From: Oscillospiraceae bacterium
GTDB taxonomy: Bacteria > Bacillota > Clostridia > Oscillospirales > Oscillospiraceae
Length of the DNA stretch: 64,000 nucleotides
Reading direction: 5' to 3'
Assembly (NCBI GenBank): GCA_017430455.1
Contig: JAFRMX010000023.1
Span: 62,001-126,000 of the forward strand
Positions 33,420 through 41,695 of this stretch are shown piece after piece (position 1 is the stretch's first letter; every line of letters begins with the position of its first letter). The position numbers were made by a program, and so were the translations under genes. The notes under the pieces were generated by a model, which worked only from the letters and a program-made list of their open reading frames with translations, had not been told where the DNA came from and did not search any database.

Positions 33420-33541
33420 CAAATATACAATTGAAAAACATAGTAAATAAATCCAAACAATTCGAATCCATTGCGGCGCAACAGGTTCAGAAACGAAAAA
33501 TTGAATCGGAAATTCAATTTTTTTGTAAAAAAACAAAATAA
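33420..33541 (-). repeat. Dispersed repeat, copy C, right border of the mazG-helicase pair
   Basis: Read on the minus strand, this copy runs ATTGAATTTCCG, TTGCGCCGCAATGGATTCGAA, GGATTTATTTACTATGTTTTT, matching copies A and B in the same order. It begins about 40 bases upstream of the mazG-like start. Together with copy B it gives the gene pair inverted flanks of about 115 bases. No clear target-site duplication was seen outside. Confidence 0.75.
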
Positions 33542-33555
33542 AAGCGTTTGTCTTT

Positions 33556-34491
33556 CTAAACCGCATTAAGCGCGTGTTCCGGCTGCTCGCCTGCCATTAC
33601 TTTTTCGATGTTGCTGATGAAAAAGCGATACCGGTTGATATGGAACTTGACGCCGTCGGGCAGCCCTGCCGTATGCGGAGTGAGGATCACATTTTTCATA
33701 TCCCGGAGCGGACTGTCCGATGCCAGCGGTTCCTCCGTGTATACGTCCAGACACGCGCCTGCAATTTCACCGTTTTTTAATGATCTGATCAGAGCATTTT
33801 CATCGATAACGGCACCCCGGGATGTATTGATCAGTAAAGCAGTCCGCTTCATGTTTTCAAATTCCGCGCTGCCGATCCTGCCCCGGGTCTCCGCCGACAG
33901 AGGAAGGTGAACTGAAACGATATCGCTTCGCCGGAACAGCTCATTCCACCCGACCATTTCCATCTCCGGTGAAGCGATTCCCCGGTGATGATATCCGAGT
34001 ACATGCATCCCGAAGGCACGGCTGTAGGACGCGACCTTCCGGCCGATATTCCCCGTCCCGACGATCCCGATGGTCTTCCCATAAAGTTCCCCGCCGGCAT
34101 AATCCAGATCTTTTTCGCTCCGGCGGGATTTCATAAAGGAGTCAAGATAAGGAATATTCTTGTAAAAGCCAAGGAGCAGCGCCATGACATGCTCTGCGAC
34201 CGCGACCGCGTTCACCCCTGAGGCGTTGCAGACTCTGACGCCCCGCTTCGTACACTCCCCGATATCGACATTGTCGTATCCGGCTCCAGTCTGGACCAGA
34301 CGAAGTTTCGGCGCCTGATCGAGAAAATGCGCGTCTATTATGACGTGCTCCGGTATTACAACTTCAGCGTCTTTCAGAAAGCGTACGGAATCCTCCGGCG
34401 CTGCGATCTGTATTCTCCAGGTGTCCGGAAAGAGCCCGACAATATTCTTTTTTGAGGATTCGGGAAATTCTCCGATTATAAGGACGTTCAT
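33556..34491 (-). CDS. D-isomer-specific 2-hydroxyacid dehydrogenase
   Basis: A 311-residue NAD(P)-dependent 2-hydroxyacid dehydrogenase. It has the NAD loop TIGIVGTGNIGRKVASY, the LINTSRGAVIDENALI segment, Arg in VNAVAVAEHVMALLLG context, Glu in VYTEEPLA and the catalytic His in LTPHTAGL. I start at ATG 34491, 6 bases after a GGAG; the TTG ten codons upstream lacks such a site. The substrate cannot be told. It lies between two repeat-bounded accessory units and ends 14 bases from repeat copy C. Confidence 0.88.
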   Translation of the reverse strand: MNVLIIGEFPESSKKNIVGLFPDTWRIQIAAPEDSVRFLKDAEVVIPEHVIIDAHFLDQAPKLRLVQTGAGYDNVDIGECTKRGVRVCNASGVNAVAVAEHVMALLLGFYKNIPYLDSFMKSRRSEKDLDYAGGELYGKTIGIVGTGNIGRKVASYSRAFGMHVLGYHHRGIASPEMEMVGWNELFRRSDIVSVHLPLSAETRGRIGSAEFENMKRTALLINTSRGAVIDENALIRSLKNGEIAGACLDVYTEEPLASDSPLRDMKNVILTPHTAGLPDGVKFHINRYRFFISNIEKVMAGEQPEHALNAV

Positions 34492-34774
34492 GAATTCTCC
34501 GTTGATCGGCTGTATCTTCAAAAGATACCGGCTTATAGTATATCAGGTTATTATACCACAAATCTCCGCCTGAGGGACATCTGTTCCCGCGACGGAGACT
34601 CTTTCGTCAATATAACCAAAATACAGATCAGGTTTTTGTACAATATGACTAAATCCGTCATTATCTGAGATAAAAGCATTATCCGGGATCAAAATGCTCA
34701 ATTGTAATATTATGTTAACAATGTGTTCTACCCTGCTCTTGATTTAATATCAGAAAACGGACAATATTAATTTT

Positions 34775-35015
34775 GTTTTTTATAACAGCCGGAAATGAAA
34801 GCAAAATAGAAGTTCAGTGTTTTCTATATTTGCAGCTCAGGTAGAAATACAATCCGCAAAAACCTGTATTTTCTATATATGATACTCAGGTTTATGTCCT
34901 GAAGATTTTGTACGTCAGGAGCAGATCGGGATACGAAGTTTTACATCCGAATATCATGTTAAATATCCAAAACGCTCTCTGAGGCCTTTAAATGACCCTC
35001 AGACGCGTTTTTTGT
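34775..35015 (+). ncRNA. Candidate small RNA ending at an orphan terminator
   Basis: The plus strand has TTGATT (34739-34744), 17 bases, then CAATAT (34762-34767), a moderate promoter. About 240 bases later comes a terminator with no gene between. The putative RNA contains the duplicated TTTTCTATAT...CTCAGG segment and the hairpin TCAGG/CCTGA near 34886-34902. There is no similarity to a known RNA family that I recognise, so this is a candidate only. Confidence 0.22.
34972..35015 (+). terminator. Orphan Rho-independent terminator
   Basis: AACGC...TCTGAGG (34972-34985) pairs with CCTCAGA...GCGTT (34998-35010) and is followed by TTTTG. There is no coding gene upstream on this strand, which implies a non-coding transcript or a deleted gene. 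Confidence 0.7.
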
Positions 35016-35147
35016 ATTCAGATGTGATTTTTATACTCCCGAGACTAAAAATTCATTAGAGAGCCGTTTACGGCCTTACAAAACTAATTACTATTTTTTA
35101 TGTGTTCCCTATATTACACACATAAATATAATAATTATTCTTTTTCT

Positions 35148-35232
35148 TGTGCTTACACTTACTCTTTTACTTACTCTTACTCTTACACTTACTCTTTCTC
35201 TTACTCTTTTACTTACTCTTTTACTTACTCTA
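35148..35232. repeat. Hexamer-like simple repeat (TTACTC and variants)
   Basis: About 85 bases of pyrimidine-rich units: TTACTC, TTACAC, TTTCTC, with some TTTTAC. Read on the minus strand it would encode a run of Arg/Ser/Val, giving a 97-codon frame of very low complexity that I do not believe is a gene. Confidence 0.8.
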
Positions 35233-35365
35233 TTTCTTTTTCTAGTTAAAACCACTGGTAAAAACAGAAAGATTTCATTGGAATTATTTACCTGAATCGT
35301 ACATTTATGTAAACCATTTTTGCGTAATATTTTGTAAAAAGCACATATTAGTACAAATAGTTTAA

Positions 35366-35397
35366 GGCGGAGACGTAACGCTCCGCCCTTTTTATTT
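35366..35397 (+). terminator. Second orphan Rho-independent terminator
   Basis: The stem GGCGGAG / CTCCGCC (35366-35372 with 35381-35387) is followed by CTTTTTATTT on the plus strand. No plus-strand gene lies between 34522 and this point. Confidence 0.75.
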
Positions 35398-35407
35398 ACC
35401 ACTAATC

Positions 35408-35542
35408 TGTCTCTTCACCACCCCCGCGAGTCTCCGATCTCGCGCGCCCCTCCAAACTGGAGGGGCTATTACTATTGCGCCTCCATCGATATGGAGGAGC
35501 TGGCAAACGCGACCCCCGCAAGCGTTTGACTGAGGTGGTCGA
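35408..35542. repeat. Palindromic element, long copy, left of the DUF559 gene
   Basis: Starts CTGTCTCTTCACCACC and ends GAGGTGGTCGA, so its ends contain ACCACC and GGTGGT facing each other. Inside are the hairpins GCGAG/CTCGC, CCCCTCCA-AAC-TGGAGGGG (35456-35465 region), CCTCCAT-CGAT-ATGGAGG and AAACGC/GCGTTT. The element ends exactly at the stop codon of the DUF559 gene. The copy at 35932-36014 shares the first half and the final CTGAGGTGGTCGA. Confidence 0.75.
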
Positions 35543-35896
35543 TCAATCGATTCCAAGCATCTTCTTAATATCTTCGCAAACCGAATTGAAATCACGGTTG
35601 ATCTCCCGGTTGGTATAACGAAGGACTTTCATCCCGAGAGATTCGAAATACGCCGTTCTCTCCGCATCGTATTCAAGTCCTTCTTTTTCATAATGCTGCG
35701 AGCCGTCAATTTCAATTACGGTTTTGTATTTCGCTATATAGAAATCAGCAATGTATCTGCCGATGACTTTCTGTCTGTGGACCCTTACAGGAAAGTCCCT
35801 GAGGCAATACAGCCATATTTTAAGCTCTTCCGGAGTCAGGTTCTTCCGGTTTTCCCGTGAAAATTCAGTCAATTTCGGATTTATCATATTTGACAT
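35543..35896 (-). CDS. DUF559 (Vsr-like) endonuclease-fold protein
   Basis: A 117-residue protein of the DUF559 family, related to very-short-patch-repair endonucleases. The order is an N-terminal helical RENRKNLTPEELKIWLYCLR, then RVHRQKVIGRYIADFYIAKYKTVIEIDGSQHY. Asp51 and Glu62-x-Asp64 with Gln67-His68 form the expected PD-(D/E)xK-type site, followed by LGMKVLRYTNREI. Its natural role is unknown. It is bracketed by two copies of a palindromic element, the left one touching its stop codon, so it may travel with them. Confidence 0.85.
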   Translation of the reverse strand: MSNMINPKLTEFSRENRKNLTPEELKIWLYCLRDFPVRVHRQKVIGRYIADFYIAKYKTVIEIDGSQHYEKEGLEYDAERTAYFESLGMKVLRYTNREINRDFNSVCEDIKKMLGID

Positions 35897-35931
35897 CGTT
35901 TAAACCCCTTTCCGACTGATCTGTCTGCAAA

Positions 35932-36014
35932 GTGACTTCACCACCCCCGCGAACCTCTGGTCTCGCGCGCCCCTCCAAACTGGAGGGGCTATTACTATTG
36001 CCTGAGGTGGTCGA
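35932..36014. repeat. Palindromic element, short copy, right of the DUF559 gene
   Basis: It shares CACCACCCCCGCGA, the CTCGCGCGCCCCTCCAAACT block, the GGAGGGGCTATTACTATTGC block and the final CTGAGGTGGTCGA with the copy at 35408-35542. It lacks the roughly 50-base middle that carries two of the long copy's hairpins. Same orientation as the long copy, so the gene lies between direct repeats of a palindromic unit. Confidence 0.75.
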
Positions 36015-36048
36015 CCCGCATATTAATTATATAATATTAATTTAAAAA

Positions 36049-36078
36049 AAATGTCGCCAGGCAGGCGACATTTTTCAT
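36049..36078 (-). terminator. Terminator at the end of the fructan operon
   Basis: AAATGTCGCC / GGCGACATTT (36049-36058 with 36064-36073), read on the minus strand, is followed by a run of T. It ends the long minus-strand sugar operon. The same stem occurs at 49958-49980 after the amylosucrase gene. Confidence 0.85.
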
Positions 36079-36103
36079 TAATTACTGTGTTATAATACCG
36101 CGA

Positions 36104-37675
36104 TCATTCCGGGACTTTCATGCCGATATTGCTGAAGGTCGCGGAGCAGCCGTCCGCGAATACGGCGATGTGTGCTCCGTCGACGGAGTGCGTGATCCTG
36201 GAGCTGAGCGCTTTCGCGTCGTCGATATACAGCACGACGATCTCGTTTTCACAGACTAGCTTTATGTGATGGACATCTGTTTTTGAAAAATCGAAAGCTG
36301 TGATCGCCGTGGGATCGTATACGGCGAGATCCGGGATTTCGTATCCCTCGTAGTGGATAAGCCCCTCTCCCGCATCCAGGCAGAGAGCCGTGAAGGTCCC
36401 GTCCTTTTCGCTGCCGCCGAACGCAAATCCCGCGCGGCCAGAATCGTCCAGTTCAAGGTCGCACTCAAAAGTCATCGTCGCGGGGCGCGTACCCAGGTCC
36501 GCCAGGGCATAGCTTCCCTCGGAGGCAGTAAGCGATATGTTTCTGCCGTCGATCGTTACACCGTCTGTCAGCGGCGCCGCGGGGACAAGTTTGTCGACGG
36601 TGAAATAATCAGAAAAGCTCTCCGGAGCTTTCACTCCGAGAGTACCGTCCTCTTTCTGTACGAGCTGGTGGACCAGCACGTTGCCCGCCCACTGGTAGAC
36701 GCCCGAATCGGAGCTCAGGCCCGCGCGGCCGATCCAGCCGCAGAGGTATGTGTTTCCTTTAAACTCGGCCGTCTTTGCGGCGTAAAAGACAAAGCCGCTG
36801 CCTCCGATGAGTCCCTTACCGTCGAGGATGTTGTCAGCAGGAGCCGTAAAAGGCCCGTTCATCGACTCGCCTATCGCGTAATAAGTTACGCAGTCCCAGC
36901 TGTAAGTCAGGTACCAGGTGTCGCCTATACGGAACAGGTCCGGGCACTCGAGCATATACTGCGACATGGGCGCGATGAGCGGCTCTTCCAATACCCAGTC
37001 CTTCAGATCTTTTGAGGTGTATTTCGCGACCACGCCGCCGAGCTTATCCTCGCGGGCGGCGATAAGCAGCCAGTAGCACTGTTCCTCCTCTACCCAGAAG
37101 ACCTCCGGGTCGCGGAAATCGTCTTTGGAATATCCTTCCGGAGCGTAGAAGACGGGCTCGCTGTCCTTGACCCAGTTTGACCTGTCCGAGCTTGTAGCGT
37201 GCATGACGCACTCTTTCCCCATTCCTCCGTTGCCGGTGTCGTTGTGGCCGGTGTAGAAGAGATGGTACAGCCCTTCCGCATCCTGCATAACGCATCCCGT
37301 GCCCAGAGCCGGATCCGGATCCGACATCTGCCCGAACGGAAGCATCTCTCCGTTATCCTCGAAGGAACACAGATCCTCCGTCGTGTATTTCCAGATCGGG
37401 TGATAGCCCTGGCCGTTTGAATCGGTATCGTACAGATAATAAAGCTCCAGCGTGCCGTCTGTTGTCACGAAGGGCATTACGTCTCCGACATAAGCGTTTT
37501 CCGGAGCCGGATACAGGCTGTATTCAACAGCTTCGTACGCTTCATCCGGGAGCGGTTCATAATATGAGTTTTCGCCGTCCTGTGCGAGATTCCCTTCGAC
37601 GGCGGTACTTCCGCAGGCCGTGAGGAGCAGGGACATCAAAAGCAGGAGGACAAGCAGGGCTTTGCTGTTTTTCAT
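36104..37675 (-). CDS. GH32 lipoprotein (fructan or sucrose hydrolase)
   Basis: A 523-residue surface lipoprotein: signal peptide with lipobox LTAC (Cys21), a five-bladed GH32 propeller and a C-terminal beta-sandwich (from about 370). The transition-state stabiliser motif is FRDPEVF and the acid/base motif is ECPDLF. The nucleophile motif WMNDPNG is replaced by a VGDVMPF segment with Asp, a form I recall in secreted GH32 lipoproteins. It would cut fructo-oligosaccharides outside the cell. I start at ATG 37675 with GGAAAGGAAG upstream. Last gene of the operon, separated from msmK by a hairpin. Confidence 0.85.
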   Translation of the reverse strand: MKNSKALLVLLLLMSLLLTACGSTAVEGNLAQDGENSYYEPLPDEAYEAVEYSLYPAPENAYVGDVMPFVTTDGTLELYYLYDTDSNGQGYHPIWKYTTEDLCSFEDNGEMLPFGQMSDPDPALGTGCVMQDAEGLYHLFYTGHNDTGNGGMGKECVMHATSSDRSNWVKDSEPVFYAPEGYSKDDFRDPEVFWVEEEQCYWLLIAAREDKLGGVVAKYTSKDLKDWVLEEPLIAPMSQYMLECPDLFRIGDTWYLTYSWDCVTYYAIGESMNGPFTAPADNILDGKGLIGGSGFVFYAAKTAEFKGNTYLCGWIGRAGLSSDSGVYQWAGNVLVHQLVQKEDGTLGVKAPESFSDYFTVDKLVPAAPLTDGVTIDGRNISLTASEGSYALADLGTRPATMTFECDLELDDSGRAGFAFGGSEKDGTFTALCLDAGEGLIHYEGYEIPDLAVYDPTAITAFDFSKTDVHHIKLVCENEIVVLYIDDAKALSSRITHSVDGAHIAVFADGCSATFSNIGMKVPE

Positions 37676-37709
37676 ATTCGGCACTTCCTTTCCTGTGTTC
37701 CATACAGTT

Positions 37710-37741
37710 GGTGCCGCCCGGAATAGGTTCCGTGCGGCACC
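37710..37741 (-). promoter_or_regulatory. Intergenic hairpin upstream of the GH32 lipoprotein
   Basis: GGTGCCGC / GCGGCACC (37710-37717 with 37734-37741) encloses GGAA/TTCC. There is no T-run on the minus strand, so it is more likely an RNA-processing or stability element than a terminator. Confidence 0.5.
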
Positions 37742-37766
37742 GCGTGCTTTAATTCGGGATCTGATC

Positions 37767-38948
<1,182 letters not shown>

Positions 38949-39125
38949 ATCTTCCGGCTCCGCGCACACAGCCTCCGCTAGATGCACGCTCACGGCGTCC
39001 GCGTTGGGATCAGCCGCGTTACAGCAGGTCTCCACACTGCTGCAGCCCGAGCCCGGGCCTTTTTCCTCCTTTTTTTCACAGCTTGCCGCCCATAGTTGTG
39101 GAGTGGACGGGGCTGTGGAAATTAC

Positions 39126-40094
39126 TCAGTGATGTGCCAGGATATCGAGAACCTGTTCTTTTTCCGGCATGGAGCGTATCGCTCCCTTCTTTGTCGTGAC
39201 CAGATAGGCCGCGGCGTTTGCAAAGCGGAGCATCTCCGTCAGCTGCGCCTCGCCGAGACCGTCGATCCCGTTTTCAAGTAAGAAGTTTAACACGCAGGCA
39301 CAGAATGTATCTCCCGCGCCGGTGGTCTCTATCGTGCCTCCGAGACAGAATCCCGGAACAAATACGCGCTTATCGCCGTAATAGCTGTAGCTTCCGTCGG
39401 GGCCGGCAGTTACGTTCAGGACCTTTATGTTCGGGTACTTTTCCTTCAGTATAGCGGCTCCTTTGTCGAAATCCGTCTCGCCCGTCATGAATTCGATCTC
39501 ATTGTCAGCGATCTTCAGGATATCACAATTGCCCAGTCCCCAGGCGATCTGCTCCTTTGCCTCGTCGAGGCTCTTCCAGAGAGGCGGCCTGAGATTCGGG
39601 TCGAAGGAGATCAGCGCTCCCGCCTCTTTAGCGGCGCCGACTGCCTTTTTCGTGGCTTCCCGGACCTCAGGATGGGTCATGGAAAGCGTCCCGAAATGGA
39701 ATATCCGGGCTTTTTCGATCTCCCCGATCGGAAGCTCGTCGGACCTGAGCATCATATCGGCGCCGGGATCGCGGTAGAAGGAAAAATCACGGTCGCCGTT
39801 CGGGAAGGTCTTGACGAAAGCCAGCGTCGTACGGACATCCGGGTCGCTGAGCAGATAGTCCGTGCATATTCCGGCATTCTCCGCCGCTTCACGGAGAGAC
39901 GCGCCGAACATATCCTTTCCTACCTTGCCTACAAAGGCCGTCTTCTTTCCGAGCTTCTGAAGCATTGCCAGCACGTTGCAGGGCGCTCCGCCCGGATTGG
40001 CCTCGAACAGCGGATTGTTCTGAAGGCTTTCACCGTTTTCTGTAAAGTCTATCAGAAGCTCGCCGAGGGCTATTACGTCAAATCTTTCTTTCAT
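39126..40094 (-). CDS. PfkB-family fructokinase
   Basis: A 322-residue sugar kinase of the ribokinase/PfkB family. It has the N-terminal VIALGELLIDF start, the GGAPCNVLAMLQKLG substrate segment, NLRPPLW, and the C-terminal ATP/anion-hole motif GAGDTFCACVLNFLL with the catalytic Asp. The bacterial fructokinase-like pattern and its place directly after a sucrose-type GH32 gene argue for fructose as substrate. It starts 3 bases after that gene's stop. About 180 bases separate it from msmK. Confidence 0.88.
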   Translation of the reverse strand: MKERFDVIALGELLIDFTENGESLQNNPLFEANPGGAPCNVLAMLQKLGKKTAFVGKVGKDMFGASLREAAENAGICTDYLLSDPDVRTTLAFVKTFPNGDRDFSFYRDPGADMMLRSDELPIGEIEKARIFHFGTLSMTHPEVREATKKAVGAAKEAGALISFDPNLRPPLWKSLDEAKEQIAWGLGNCDILKIADNEIEFMTGETDFDKGAAILKEKYPNIKVLNVTAGPDGSYSYYGDKRVFVPGFCLGGTIETTGAGDTFCACVLNFLLENGIDGLGEAQLTEMLRFANAAAYLVTTKKGAIRSMPEKEQVLDILAHH

Positions 40095-40097
40095 ATA

Positions 40098-41582
40098 TTA
40101 TTTGATCTCCAGATCGTACTTTTCCACGTCGACCAGAACGCTTCCGTCGGAGGAGAAGCTCACGGCATTTGCCTCCTGCGGCGTATAGAGGACAAAAGAG
40201 GCTGCCTGCTCGCCGTCGTTTACAAACAGCTCCATGCTGTAGCGGTCCATCACGACGCGGATCTTGATCTCGCCGTCGTTCTGCCTTACCGGGAACTCCC
40301 GGATGTTGACTATATCGTGGGGGAAGCCGCTGTGCGTGCGGTCGACCTTGAGCGTGCCGATGTCGGGGCGGTAGCGGATCATAGTAAAGTTTTCCCCGTC
40401 CTTCGCCACATAGAGGCGGAACCATTTGTAGATGCTTCTCTCGTTGCCGGGGCGCACCGTAACGGTCATATCCATACAGCGCCCGGAGATGCCCCGCAGG
40501 CTTGCCTCACCGTTTATCAGCACGTTGTGGTAATCTATCTTTACGCCGCGGCAGCTCTCAAGCTCCCGCACAGGGTTCTGGAAGAGACGGCCGTTACGGA
40601 CCGAAAGCTCGCGCGGAAGAGTCATCTGACCCATAAAGCGAAGCTCCTGCGGCTTGCTGGAAGAAGTCTCCCAGTTCTGCATCCAGGCGATCATCACGCG
40701 CCGCCCGTCCTCTGTAAGCAGAGTCTGGGGCGCGTAGAAGTCCAGACCGTAATCGATGGCCTGCACATATTCGCGGTTTAAGTGGTGCGCCTTGCGGTCA
40801 TACTTCCCTATCAGGCAGACATTTGCGTTGCCGGGGTGAAACTCCAGCCCGATCGCCGCCATCTCCTGGGGGCTGACCAGAAGCACGTGTTTGCCGTCGA
40901 GAGGAAAGAAATCGGGGCATTCCCACATCCGCCCGTACTGGTTGTGGCAGGCGGCAAGAACGCTTACATATTCCCAGTTGAGCGCGTCTTTGCTCTGATA
41001 CAGCAGGATAGTCCCGCTGCCGTCCGCGCAGCGGTTCCCGACAACGGCGTAATACTTATCGCTTTCCCGCCAAATCTTCGGATCGCGGAAATCGTGTTCG
41101 CTGCCTCCCTCGGGCAGAAGCGTAGCGTCGATCACGGGGTTTAAATCGAGCTTCTCGTAGTCAATTCCGTCGCCGATCGCCAGGCACTGGGTCTGGAAGG
41201 AATCTATCATTCCGTTGCGGCGCCGAATGTTCCTGACGCCGGTATACATCAGAAGCTGTCTTCCGTCCGGAAGTTCAACGGAGCTGCCGGAAAAGCAGCC
41301 GTCGCGGTCATAATCCGTATCGGGCGCGAGAGCGGCCGGAAGCCTTTCCCAGCGAATGAAATCCTTTGTTTTCACATGTCCCCAGTGCATCGGACCCCAC
41401 TTCGTATTGTAGGGGTAGTACTGGAAGAACAGATGATATTCGCCCTTATACGGCGCGAAGCCGTTGGGGTCGTTGATCCAGCCGATACCGCCGGTAAGAT
41501 GGAACAGCGGCTGTTCGGAAGCTGTATACGGCAAATATTTCTTTTCAAAATCACGGGCCTTCTGCAGCATCTTGCTGGTCAT
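40098..41582 (-). CDS. Intracellular GH32 sucrose-6-phosphate hydrolase / fructan hydrolase
   Basis: A 494-residue GH32 enzyme with no signal peptide, so acting in the cytoplasm. All three catalytic motifs are intact: WINDPNGF (nucleophile Asp), FRDPKIW (transition-state Asp) and WECPDFF (acid/base Glu). A C-terminal beta-sandwich ends the protein. As uptake is by an ABC importer and no PTS is present, unphosphorylated sucrose or short fructans are the likelier substrates, although the family name is sucrose-6-phosphate hydrolase. A GGAGG site precedes the ATG. Two long hairpins lie between it and the upstream binding-protein gene. Confidence 0.9.
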   Translation of the reverse strand: MTSKMLQKARDFEKKYLPYTASEQPLFHLTGGIGWINDPNGFAPYKGEYHLFFQYYPYNTKWGPMHWGHVKTKDFIRWERLPAALAPDTDYDRDGCFSGSSVELPDGRQLLMYTGVRNIRRRNGMIDSFQTQCLAIGDGIDYEKLDLNPVIDATLLPEGGSEHDFRDPKIWRESDKYYAVVGNRCADGSGTILLYQSKDALNWEYVSVLAACHNQYGRMWECPDFFPLDGKHVLLVSPQEMAAIGLEFHPGNANVCLIGKYDRKAHHLNREYVQAIDYGLDFYAPQTLLTEDGRRVMIAWMQNWETSSSKPQELRFMGQMTLPRELSVRNGRLFQNPVRELESCRGVKIDYHNVLINGEASLRGISGRCMDMTVTVRPGNERSIYKWFRLYVAKDGENFTMIRYRPDIGTLKVDRTHSGFPHDIVNIREFPVRQNDGEIKIRVVMDRYSMELFVNDGEQAASFVLYTPQEANAVSFSSDGSVLVDVEKYDLEIK

Positions 41583-41605
41583 GACGGATCCTCCTTGAAA
41601 TCTTT

Positions 41606-41675
41606 GGGCAAAGAGAAAGGTTCTTGCGCGAAGAGCCCTTCTCTTTACCCATCCGCGCCGGATTACCGGCGCGGA
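41606..41675 (-). promoter_or_regulatory. Two strong intergenic hairpins between binding protein and GH32 gene
   Basis: Hairpin one pairs GGGCAAAGAGAAAGG (41606-41620) with CCTTCTCTTTACCC (41637-41650), about 14 pairs with wobble. Hairpin two is a perfect 10-bp stem TCCGCGCCGG / CCGGCGCGGA (41652-41675) with loop ATTA. Read on the minus strand they follow the binding-protein stop. Neither has a T-run, which fits RNA stabilisation or partial termination after the binding-protein message. Confidence 0.6.
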
Positions 41676-41695
41676 CAGGCGTATTTGTTACAGTT

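Larger units (their letters stand above)
34522..35107. other. Gene-free AT-rich region with an orphan transcript candidate
   Basis: No gene is visible. The content is a nested hairpin at 34563-34598 (TCTCCG/CGGAGA around GGGA/TCCC), two imperfect copies of a segment reading TTTTCTATAT...CTCAGG at 34817-34840 and 34869-34890, a possible promoter at 34739-34767 and a clear terminator at 34972-35015 on the plus strand. Confidence 0.5.

Noticed and set aside
30537..33541. CRISPR array or integron-like repeats
   Set aside because: There are only three copies, about 115 bases long, irregularly spaced and in mixed orientation, with no cas or integron integrase gene.
35109..35402. 97-codon minus-strand frame with Arg/Ser/Val repeats
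   Set aside because: It is the translation of the hexamer simple repeat, has no ribosome-binding site of note and has no plausible fold.
38949..39035. N-terminal extension of the MsmK-type ATPase from a GTG
   Set aside because: The extra 29 residues have no similarity to the family, and the GTG lacks a close ribosome-binding site.
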